From Sanderia malayensis (taxonomy: Eukaryota > Cnidaria > Scyphozoa > Semaeostomeae > Pelagiidae), in contig RQOL01000531.1 of assembly GCA_013076295.1 (NCBI GenBank), positions 2,294,001 through 2,358,000 on the forward strand: a stretch of DNA of 64,000 nucleotides, written 5' to 3'. Under the pieces are notes generated by a model. The model had not been told where the DNA came from, ran no database searches, and saw only the letters and a program-made list of their open reading frames with translations. Position numbers and translations under genes: made by a program. This document shows, in pieces, positions 46,301 to 56,938 of this stretch (position 1 is the stretch's first letter; the number at the start of each line of letters is the position of its first letter).

Positions 46301-49300
46301 TTCAACCGCATTCGGTTACCAGCATATTGGGCTTTTCTTTTGTCTTCTTCTCTTTTCTTCACTACTTCAGGAAGTTTATCGTACATTCTGAAAACAAAAT
46401 AAATTTCTACATACTGGAATAAAGTAGTCATAATGTTAATCGCATTGCTAAAAAGTTGGTCGGGTATTTAAGGTCTCTGGTTTCCTTAGATTCGTGCAAT
46501 ATATTCGTTCAAACTATTAAGTAAACATACAACGATGTCATTTTAGGAAAACAAAATGCAAGTTCTAATCAGACATAGTATTTTCAGCGATAAATCACTC
46601 TAATCGCCAATTCAAGTGATTAATAAACTGATTGATTGGTTGATTGGCAAACACGCTTACTATCATCGTAAGGTATTTGTCTATGCACTAAGGAATGCGG
46701 CCTAACTTTAGGCTGTTCAATGCTCCCTCTTCACTACTACTATGTGGTTACATCTCTGTGTATGGTGATCCTTTTTACCTCGCCTAAGTGCAACCATATG
46801 AAAATGCAACAAATATTACACACTAATGCCCGTGTCCAAATGTCTAAAAATCTGTTTTGAAGGGCGTATGAAATTGAAAAAAATAATGAATGACAAATTT
46901 CATCATTTGAGAATAATCTTATTAAAAAAAAGAGTGAAATGAAATTCCTCAACGATTCAAGGTGAAGAAGGAAGTTCACTTATCAGTGAAGTGAGGGAAC
47001 GTCACATTTAAAAGTAGCTGCAACACAAAAATAAAATACTTCAGAAGTTAAATACATCGAACTCTCAGCATAGTATCTTCAAAATGCAAACTGTTTGCAT
47101 GTTGAAGATACTATGCTGAGAATCCAACTTGTGTAAACTGTAAATTGTGGCCCACCTTTTATTTTGCTCTCTCATTTCTTTCTTATTTATTTGGCGCTTC
47201 TTCGCTTTAAAAAGATGATCTGTAAAAATGATGTGAGACCTTGGTATTACGTTAGACAAGATATGGCTACACATACTTAATTGGAAAACTGACAAAAAGG
47301 ATTTCTCCTTCCCTTCGATGTATTTAGCTCATCCTGGGCAAAACGGCTGAAACACTCCATCTACAGTTCGAGATGCAGGCCTATTTATTCTTCCTAAAGT
47401 CGCTAACTAACATCAATGACTAATAATTCTTAAAAGGCTAACTGAACTAAAATATTTCCAAATATTTCCAAGTATTGCCAAAAAAAAATGAACAAATACT
47501 CTTAAAAATAAAAAATAGTGCCAATGTCTTCTAAACAAAATCTGATGGTTGTATTTCTCATCTCTATGATTCAATTAAAGCAAATAAACTCAAAATAAGG
47601 TTTAGATCTCATTTTCTTTCATTTTTTGGACGTTATCAACATGAAGCAATGTATCAGAATGATTATCAAAAAGCATGTACATAACAATTAAGCCTTGAGT
47701 GTGACATTTTGTAACCTCGGAACATTTGCAAACTGGGATAAGGAATCAATGATACTTCAATAGAATAGGTATTTTAAAGTAATGATGACAATGTTGAAGG
47801 TAACGGATGTGATTCAAACCCTTTCATCTTTGTGATCATTTAACGCCCAAAAAATAATCTCTCAGAGAACATTAGACCGTGTCCTTTGGAAGGCACAAGA
47901 AATCTTAGAAAATCCAAAGGATCTTGATGCTTATTAGTATAAAGGTTTTAAATTTATGAAGGTTAGAAAGGTTAGATTTGCTTAGGGCATTCGGAATACT
48001 TGGGCATATCCGGATATTCATTCACATTGATATCCGGATGTTCATTCTTGCTAAGAAGAACACCATCATTTTTCTAGGTCTTAAAATTGTAATCAAAGTT
48101 CCATTTCGAGATTAAAATATTAGATGTTTGACATACCGGAGGTTAATTGTATTGAGATTCATCTAAATCTGTAAGAAAATTATAAAATGCATACCAATTT
48201 TCCTCGGCTGACTGGTGGGTTCATTCTTAAAAACCGCCTCTTCTATGTGTCTTTCTTTGAGGTTTTTAAGGTTTTTCCTCTTTTCTGATTGGAACCTGGC
48301 AGTCTTCACTTGATCTACACGCTGCTGGGATCTACGTATGAAATCTTCTTTTGCAAATTTAAAAGCCTCCTGCAGTCCAACACGAACAATTGACCTGTAT
48401 AGTGACAGAAATGTAGTCTAATTCACTTAATGTATACTCGATAAAGTGGCACTTTCAATCAAGGGCTAGCTTAATTAGCAGGCTGCATAGTAATTGCAGA
48501 CATATTCGAAAGAATTACTTAATGTCAATGCTGTCAATAAAATAAGAAACACTTACTCTGTTTCTTTTGGCTTTACTTCTTCGATGTAGATCTTAGGAGC
48601 AGCTCTACCCTTGAAGCTACTTGCAAGCTTTGGAACTTCAGAAAGGGGAACAACAGTACCACTTGATGTATCGGACCTTGTTGACTGGAACCAAGCGGTA
48701 AAGATGGGGTCTTTGCGTTTCTTTTTTTGCTCTCCCTCCTGTAGTTGTGCCTTGGATATTGGATGGATGGGTGGCTTAGCAGCAGATGGTTTGCTCTTCA
48801 ATTCATTTGCTTGTTTCTTCTGTTCAAATGTAACACTCCAAGATGACAAGGGCTTGTCTCCACTTTGGCCAGAGCGAACTGTATTCGCTGAGTTCTGGGC
48901 GTTCTCTTTGTCTGCCGCACCAGTAGTTCTTGTATTCACAGGCGATGTGTGCTTTGTAGGTGGTACACGTCTTGCAAAGTGCTCCTCTTTTTGTGGCATC
49001 GCATTGCTCGGTGTTGTCTGTGTCCATGTATGAAGAAGCAGCGGTTGTGGCATTTCGGCACTGCCATTTTCCTCACTTTCAAATGGCACTGGCGTAGGGC
49101 AATTTGTTCCAACTTCACGCTTCTTGCAATTACAGCACACGACCTCAACTGAAGCAGGAATAGTCTCCACACCATCTCTTGTCCTTGTTGACTTTCTCAT
49201 GACAAACTCTCTATCTGCTTTTGCTGTTCGTTTAGCACCTCTGTCTTCTGCTTTCCTCATTTCACCAGATAATGGCCTCGGTGTGCTACCAATCTGATCA

Positions 49301-52300
49301 TTGAGAATCTCCGACAAGACGCCAATCTTCTCGAAAACATCACCTTTTCTAGGCTTCGCTCCCGGCTCAAAGCGTTGTTGAAACCTCTGCCACAGACTAT
49401 TAAAATCGCTAGGCTGGCTCTGTTTATATGGGATGGCTGCATCAACCCTCCACGCCATTTTCACCGATGGCTTTGCTCTTATTTCATTGCTTCTCTCGCT
49501 TTGTCCATTTGCACTCATCAGTACATTTCCATTATCTTCTTTAACCTTTGTATCTTGCTCATGGCCGTGTATGGCTTCCAGTTCATTCTCAGACGGCCCG
49601 TGCTCACTATATTCGTCCCCAAAATACGAAAGGTAAGGTGACTGCGAAGACATTGAAGAGAAGCTTGATTTCGTGGCATCTTTTGCATTGCTCCCATGCA
49701 CCATCAACGGCTCCTTGTCTTTATCTGCATTCGGGTAGCCTTGAGATGATGCTAATTCATTTTTCTCTCTTTTTTCTGCAGATCTAGATGATGCAAAAGA
49801 TGACCTTGATTGTTCAGATACGTAGACAGTAAATGGATCTGTAGCCCTATCTTTACGCTCCAGGGGGTCCTTACCAAGAATGCGTCGTTTTCTGTTCGTA
49901 CTCCCAGGACCACTGGAATCCCTTACATCATAGATACCACGAACAGGTCCTTTGCCCTCATTACCTCGAATATTCTGATAAGATTCCTTCTGCCAACTGA
50001 GATTCGCATTCAATGCTGTGTTAAATGAGCCATCGGTTCCCCGATTGTCCGCTTCCTCTCTTGACTCTCCTGGCGGTGACAGCTCTGTTTGTTGAAGCGA
50101 TGAAACAGCAGAGTCTTCTGAGAAATCTGTTGATATTTTCTCATCAAGACGTTGTGAATGCTCACTGGAAGATGCTATCGATGCATTGTCAGTAGAACGA
50201 GAGTTGGCATTTGAGGTATGTGTGTGCAAGCGTGAAGGTTCTTCAACAGAAGAAAATGATGGAGGAATTAAAACGCCAGCATCCTCCTTTTCATTTCGTT
50301 TTGTTCTTTCAGTTGCACTCGAATCCAGGTGAGGCAATGGGGTCACAGTACCAGCACCCAGTGATCGATGAAGACGCACTATTTCAGAATCTGATAGCTT
50401 TTTATGTCTTAACACATGATTGCTATTATCATTTTTATTCTTTCGTGATGAAGATCTGAACCCCATCTGTCGAGATGTTGGTTTCGTCTCGCGTTGCTGC
50501 TCAATGGGTGAGATATCATTTAACAGATTAGCTGCAATCGCTTTTGACATACTTTTGTCATAATAAGGAGATTCTGTCTCATTCCCAAAACTCTTCAATT
50601 TCAACAGTTCTGAAGAGGTCACATCAACTAGACTGGATTCGGTTTGAAATTGTGTAATATCTTTCTTCAACGTAGCTTGGTCACTACGATCCACTTGGTC
50701 TGAATTTCTTCTCAGAAAATTTAAGCTTGACGAGGTCGAGTCGGATGACAACCCAATAACATTTGAATCCAATAAAACTATCGAATTCTCTTCACCTGAA
50801 TTCTGGGAAGAAAATGGAGAGGGACCATGCTCGCTGTACCTCAAGCGTGCTTCGATAATTTTATCTATAGAGTCCTTTTCATCACTACCATTATCTGTGG
50901 AGGTGTTAGAAGCCATAGATCCACCAATAGTCAAAGATGAAATTGATAACTCGCGAAGTTTAGCCGCAAGACTGTCACCATAGAAGGTAATTGGACTGAA
51001 ACTCTCCGATTCATTATAAGGAGGTGTCCTTTGCTCCCGGACGGCGTCAAGAACCTCTGTCGCCCTTTTCAAGGATTTCTCCGTTCGGTTTGACAGTATT
51101 TTTGAAGCTTTCATGGCATTTTCTGCAAGCTTCATTGGTTCAGTGATGTCATGGTGGGATTTTGTACCAGAATTAACATGTTTTCTATTGGTCTTCCTAG
51201 CGGGATCATTCAAGATCTCACCTCTAATATCAGCATTCTTTAATCTTCGCCTCTTCAGCTCTTCCAAAAGAACAACAGAACTCTTATACGTTGGTCCAAG
51301 CAACTTTGAAATCGGCGTTGCTGGGTCTACATTCGAAACAATGGGAAAAGGATCTGGTCGAGATTCCTTGGCTGGATCATCTTGATTAACAAGTTTTCCT
51401 TCATTCTGATCTGCCTGTTGAAAAGTCAACTGTGGCTCTGAGTTTTCACTAAACAATGACTTATCCATCCCGTCTGCCCTTGTTGCAAAAGCATCCATTC
51501 CTGAGTTATTATCTGCACGATCTATTACACCAGGATTATGTAAAATATCATGGTCAATGTTATGATCATCACCACGTCTTTCAGAGCCACGTGGCTGTGA
51601 ATATAAAGACTCACCCGATAAATGATTATACCCTTCGTATAGAGACAGTGGTATTCTGACAGGATATGCCTGCTCTTTCAACCCATTTTCAATATCGGAA
51701 TCATCCAAATGATTCGCTTTACTTTCTTTTAAAAATCCATCCTGACCGATATCATTCTCTGACATAACATTGATCTTATTTGATTCTTCTAAGTTCTCAA
51801 CAACTGTTGCATCTTCTTTTTCATTTGCTTTGATGCCACTGCTTTGAACTATCGACGATTTATTTATCACATTATCTTTGATTTTCTTAGTTTCGTTCTC
51901 AGCTCTTGCCTTTCCCAAAGGCTCAGGTCGTTGCATCACAGTGATGCTATTAGCTCTCTCTTTTACTGCATTGCTATGAACAGACGGTGAATTAACGGAG
52001 CTGTTGTTCGAGTTTGTAGACCGATCTGATAAAATTTCACTTCCCTCTGCAAGAGACTCATACTCTTCTTCGTATTCAGTATAAGCTACGGTTTCAATAC
52101 CTTTATCTCCAGATGGCTCAAGGTTGATAGCTGCTACTTCATACCACCGCTCCACATTCTCCTGAAATGAAAATCAATCAAACTCATACTATGCTTCAAA
52201 TTAGGAGTTGAATACCACAGTTTTACTGGTTACTGCCCCCATCTATAAAGAACCTTTGACAGGTAACAAGCTGGAGTAAAAAGTCAGTCACTCCATCTGA

Positions 52301-52874
52301 AAAGTTGGGAATTATGATAACTGTGGGACATTAAGTAGAAAAAATCATATGAAAAATCATATGACCCATAGATTGAGGAGATGCATATATTTAACATTTG
52401 TTCTAAAACCTGTCCCAAGAAATTCAATAATAAAATTCTCTCAAAAAAACCTTGGGCAATGCAAGCTCTTCATCTTTAGTGATATTGAGTGATTTTTCAT
52501 AAGCTGTTATCTCAGGAGAAGAGTTCAAAGAAGATTTCAATTCTGATGAGATATTTTTTCTTTTTAACTCAACCATGTCTTCTTGTTCCACGGAAATGCT
52601 TTCGACTGTGGGTGTGATGCTTTGCTTAATTTCATTTGGACTTGTGAGTGGAAACCAGAGCTTGTGGAGATAAAAAATAAAAATGAAAAACCCAATGTCA
52701 TTCAAAACACAACTCAATAACATCAAAAGAGCTGGTGTAAAAAGAAAAGAAGACATTATTGAAGAGCACTGACATATGTACTTTAAGAGCTGACTATCGT
52801 ACATAACCATTTATACATACCTTTTCTTCCATGACCGTAGTTGTTCCGTCAGCGCTATCACTTCCACCGGACAT
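43383..52874 (-). CDS. ALMS1: ALMS-motif centrosomal/basal-body protein (ALMS1-like)
   Basis: Seven coding exons join in frame to 1,430 residues: 52874-52821 (MSGGSDSADGTTVVMEEK), 52660-52451, the large 52161-48557, 48394-48195, 47219-47156, 46387-46288 and 43442-43383. The first 1,200 or so residues are Ser/Asn/Lys/Glu-rich and look disordered. The C-terminus has the ALMS motif in pieces: LQEAFKFAKEDFIRRSQQRV, then LFKAKKRQINKKEMREQNKR, then MYDKLPEVVKKREEDKRKAQ and AGNRMRLKQFDK, which match the C-terminus of Alstrom-syndrome protein ALMS1. ALMS1 is known to act at centrosomes and ciliary basal bodies. The protein is far shorter than human ALMS1 (over 4,000 residues). The last exon (19 codons and TAA) rests on phase and a GRELL stretch, and is less sure. 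Other ALMS-motif families, such as CEP295, are possible. Confidence 0.85.
44631..44682. repeat. 10-bp tandem repeat in ALMS-like intron
   Basis: Five units of accctcaacg/accctcgacg alternate, giving a 20-bp higher-order period. It is followed by tatggaaaccaggc, similar to the end of the element at 38241-38375, so it may be the inner repeat of a MITE. Confidence 0.8.
45436..45743. mobile_element. MITE of about 308 bp with inverted terminal repeats
   Basis: The left end ttacagtaaatcctcgaata (45436 onward) followed by agggcct is the near reverse complement of the right end ggccgcttattccaggaatt followed by acagc (ending 45743). Inside, the motif aataagcgcc / ggcgcttatt recurs. It lies in the last intron of the ALMS-like gene and has no coding capacity. 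Confidence 0.65.
47063..47121. ncRNA. 59-bp near-perfect palindrome; possible hairpin RNA
   Basis: Arms of 29 bases (47063-47091 and 47093-47121) pair with a single mismatch around a 1-base centre. The left arm begins tctcagcatagtatcttcaa. It lies 35 bp inside the intron that follows ALMS-like exon 47219-47156. It could be a short inverted-repeat insertion or a small-RNA hairpin. The tiny loop argues against a classical microRNA precursor, so the type given is a candidate only. Confidence 0.3.
47220..48194. other. ALMS-like intron, no gene seen
   Basis: AT-rich intron between exons 48394-48195 and 47219-47156. There is a small direct repeat, atatccggat(a/g)ttcatt, near 48006-48043. No coding segment is supported. 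Confidence 0.45.
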
Positions 52875-52887
52875 CTTTTCCACTGAA

Positions 52888-53320
52888 ACTGTAAATAAAA
52901 AAAGGTTTAAATTTTTACAGTAATTTGGAACCAAACGGTTGCGCACAAAGAAAACCAAATATATTTAGGCGATGCGAACATAAATTGCAGATTTAAAGTG
53001 ATCTAAATTGTTAAACAGTGCTGATTTCTCTGTTTATAAATTCAAAAATAAAAAATCACAACGTTAATATTGTTGATTCTGATAATATAAAAAAGGTCAG
53101 TTCGCAAAAACCGTTTGCTGTAAACAATTCAAAAAAACTGAACTTTTCCGATGTATTTTTTCATTACAACATTGAAATATTTTTTCACAACTAAGAGCTT
53201 AATGTTAAATATACCTGTTAAGAATATCGTTTGAAAATTTCAAATCAAAGCAGCCATCTTGATTTGACCAGACTTTTGTTTTTATGGTTGGCGCCGAGCG
53301 CAGGAGGAATCACCCCGCAG
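52888..53320 (-). promoter_or_regulatory. probable 5' non-coding exon and promoter of ALMS-like gene
   Basis: A 5' untranslated intron fits 53214-52889: donor aacag/gtatat with exon end at 53215, and acceptor ttatttacag/tttcag with the coding exon's 5'UTR starting at 52888, 14 bases before ATG at 52874. Upstream on the minus strand is tcaagatggctgc (about 53253-53265), which matches the YY1-type AAGATGGC element often found at TATA-less start sites. A GC-rich stretch (53290-53350) lies just 5' of it. The start site itself is inferred. Confidence 0.5.
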
Positions 53321-53924
53321 CGCATTATAATTTATGCGCGGGGAAAAGGGGTGTTTGCCAGTAATGTCGGGGGTTGAAAAGGGGCACGTTTCTTCAGCTT
53401 TTTGATATGCGATGTAAAATAGGATGTTCAAAACCGTTCCCATTTTTCGTTCCACGATTCCTTTTGCGTTAATGCCGTAAGGCTTTGCAAAGTAATTTTA
53501 TAGAAATAGAAGCAGCAACCTAAACAAGGGTATATTTCAACTGGGTAGAGAAGAAAACAGGAATAAACGATTTTAGAGGAAATCAAGATTATATTAGAAA
53601 TTTTAATGCATTCAGCGACGCGAAGAGTAAGAAAGAAAAGTAAAAAGTTTACACACAATTTGATTTCAAGAATTCGGTATATCTGCCCAGCAAATATTCC
53701 TAAATATAACACGATTTAACAAGAGCAAAAAGTCAGATTAAAATTCAATGCGGCCAATAGTGAACAAAAATAATTTTACAGTAGTGAAGAGTGGATTCGT
53801 GTAGATATCCAGCAAACCATATCCCATGCAATAAATTAAGGAAATGAATGAAAAAATGAGTAATAAGTGTGGCAGATACATCTTAAGACAGCCGCATAAA
53901 AAGCTGATGCAAGAAAAGTCGTCT
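53321..53924. other. intergenic region between ALMS-like promoter and unknown secreted gene
   Basis: About 600 bp, same-strand tail-to-head spacing. It contains the GC-rich part of the presumed promoter (53330-53400) and the 3' untranslated region of the upstream gene. No clear AATAAA was found on the minus strand near the stop at 53925. Confidence 0.35.
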
Positions 53925-56900
53925 TTACACCAACAAACTTGAGTCGACATTGAGAGGGATGAGATCTCTCGGATGCCGATCTCTGCACATTCTTGCAGAG
54001 CCGCAATAGCTGTAGAAGATGACTTTCTTAGTCGTGTTCCAGCGAATTTTCAGCTCATGTTGATGGCCATTGGCCATATTGGTCACAACCTGCAGTTCAC
54101 GACCACCTTTCAGTTGGGACATCTCGCTTGGTGTTAGCATAATCGTATGTGTATGCAACGTTCCTAAAACAGATAAATCGCAAGATAAAGCAAGAGTTTT
54201 CTGTTGCTCTTAACTTATATTATAACGAGTCGAATAATTTTTTCCTTCATGTCCGAACATCATGGTGAAGCAATCCATGAAATCAAATTTTTGGCAATTT
54301 AAACTCCATTAGTCACACAGACACTTCTTTAGAATGGAAATACATTTCTGGCTGTCATCCCTGTCAGAATCTTCTTTTTAAAAGGAAGAAAGTATTCGGC
54401 AGATAGATGTAGGTGTAGACATTTATTTCAAGTAGGTATCCACTATAAGGGGACTTCACTGTAGCTTAGAAACAGTAAATCGACAAACCTCTCTGTGAAT
54501 CTTGCATCTGCCATTCCGATTCGTTGCTTGTTTGTGCACCGCCATCCCAGAACATGCGTGCATGCTTTTTTGGATCCATGACAATTTCTTTCAAGGCGTT
54601 CAACTCCTTCCACACAGGACTACCTTCACCGTGAACGGGCATGATGGGATATCTTGTACGCATCACACCAACACCGGGGATGTTGGGAAGGAACACCCGC
54701 ACTCCTGATGCCATCATTCGCACTTGCTTCTTACCCGCAGCATCTGTAAGGACGCATGCGCCGTACTTCTTTGAAGTATCCGCTGCGTCGGTGTTGCCTT
54801 CTTTGCCAGCCAGGAAGAATGCAGACGGTGTTCTAAAGTAATACTTGCTGTTGGTACCGTTCAGTGCAAACGATGTGTCGTCATTCTTCCCGCAAGATCC
54901 GTATCGTCTGTTGGCATTCACGGTCTTGCCTTCGGCTGAACGGGCTTCGCCTTTGTACTGTATGTTGTATGGATTCCACTTTTGCAGTGGTGTCAAGTAA
55001 ATGAGTTCCAGCGGGATAGCCCAGGACCATTTTTGATGTAGAGTCTCGCACACCCTATTCTTCCAGCTTCCCTTGCACTTCTTTGGGTTGGGGATTTCAA
55101 CGCCAGCAATCCGCTTCTGTGTTGTCATTGCACTGTACATGTAAGAATCTGAGAAGCCACGATTGATATATGACAATCCCATGGCATCCTTGCCAGCTAC
55201 TTTGTAAGACCTGGAATAAACACAGCCAAGCACTACAATTAGATACTGCAAAAGTAGGTAACATCCTTGACTTTTAGCTAGCTATAGCTGCCTACCTGTG
55301 GTAATAACCAACGTTCTTGATTTTTCCAGTTTTGATGTCCATTGCTATTCCCTCTGCATTGAAACCGATGTCAGTGAGATTGGCTTGGTAGTTGTCTTTG
55401 CCAGGAATCTCTTCCATCAAATCGTCAAGGAAGGTACGTGTGGTTTGTCGATCGGAACCATCCAAGGTAAACCTTGCTGATCTGGAATGAAGGTGTTGGT
55501 GAAAGGACCGTCGGTTGCGCATTCTGGTTGCCAAATCATCTACGGGCTTCAGCTTGCTAAAAGGCACATCTTGCTTCAACGGATGGCAAGATATTCTGTA
55601 GTTCCATTGGGCAAACACTGGTATGGTCTCGTTTACAAAGCGCATGATTGTCGTGGGAAGAAACGGTATATTCTCAAGTATACTTTTCGATCCGCTGTAC
55701 GAATTGAATCGGAACTTCTCCTGCAAGTCGAACCAGGTCTTTGCATCAACGAAATGCCTGTCACTGTGGAATGGCTCGTCCACCGATTTGCCAGGCCGCG
55801 TCCAAGCGCCTTCCAGGTAGCAGAGAAGTGGCTTGAAAAACTTCCTGTAGTCCCTGACGCTGTGATCCTGATCTCTCCAAGCTTTGAACCATTCACGCAT
55901 CTCCTTAATCTGGCTATCAACATCAGTTTGCTGCTTCACTGCAGGCGGTACATCGGGAAATGGCACGTTCTCTTGTTCGTGGTACTCCTTGCCTAAATAA
56001 AATATATTATCATTATTTGGAAAGCCCTGGAACAAGGATCCAAAATTTTGTTCAATATTTATTTCATTTAATTTAACTCTTGAATCCCATAGAAGAATCA
56101 AGCAATCTCACATGGCCTCACTGCAAAGTAAATTATGAAGCGTTGGTGCTACGAATGATTCCAGGGAGGTGGGTAGGTTTTTACTTTTATCGATTTATTC
56201 TTTGAATTAAATCTGACATGATGCTGACATAGCCTTGTTATCATGTGCTAAGTCGAGGCTTTATTCTAGCTTTCCCGCCAGTACTTCAGACTCGTCCCAA
56301 GCCCATTTTGTAGAGGGACTGCGAAGGAACTACGGGAGGGGGGATAAAAAGCCACAGCCAGTGTGGGGTTTTTAATTCGCTGTTGTCTTTCTTTTTTCCC
56401 CAAAGCTCCCCCGCAGCCTCCACACAAAACTAGCTCAGGGCAAGTAAGTCTAGATAACCCTGGGCTGAGTCGTCAATGCAAAGCTATGCCGAGAAATAAA
56501 ATGCCTTATCATAAGAACATAAATTCACGTACTTGTTCTGTGTGGCATGTATAGACGATAATCATTGTGTCTTGTCCGGAACTCAACTCCGTTCAGCACA
56601 CCTACGAATTCACCCATACCAACAGTTCTGATGTTATTAGCGTGGTCGTGTATGGCTGCCATAGAGGACCCGCTGTGATGTTCGCTGAAGTAATTCTTTT
56701 CACCGATTGTTCTAATTCGTGTGTGCTTGAGGCCAGAGCTGCCTTCTGATCGAACACGTTCCTCTGTGAAGAATTGTTGCAGCATCAACTGTCTTGCAAA
56801 TCTTGTCATTTCCTTTTTGAGGTTTTCGTTCTCTTTCACCTGGCCATCAACAGCGTCCTTCGCCATGTCCGACCATTCTCCCTGACTCAGCACGGTGTGC

Positions 56901-56938
56901 AATAGCACGGTAAAAACAACCAATACTTTCATCTGCAC
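53925..56938 (-). CDS. secreted protein of unknown function, 687 residues, C-terminal paired-histidine motif
   Basis: Four exons join in frame: 56938-56533, 55992-55296, 55210-54489 and 54163-53925 (2,064 nt, TAA at 53925). The N-terminus MQMKVLVVFTVLLHTVLSQG is a signal peptide. No membrane segment follows. The middle contains tryptophan-rich and aromatic stretches (WNYRISCHPL, MGLSYINRGFSDSYMYS, WSWAIPLELIYLTPLQKWNP) and several cysteines. The last exon has THTIMLTPSEMSQLKGG, then NMANGHQHELKIRW, then YCGSARMCRDRHP. The HxH ... GHxHxLxI pattern resembles a small beta-rich, possibly metal-binding motif seen in other secreted proteins; that link is inference. I do not recognise the family. 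Frame and phase agree at all three junctions, so the gene model is solid even though the function is unknown. Confidence 0.8.
55993..56532. other. first intron of the unknown secreted gene
   Basis: A 540 bp intron, with a purine/pyrimidine-skewed GC-rich section at about 56250-56420 unlike its surroundings, possibly an old repeat. No coding segment is seen. Confidence 0.4.
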
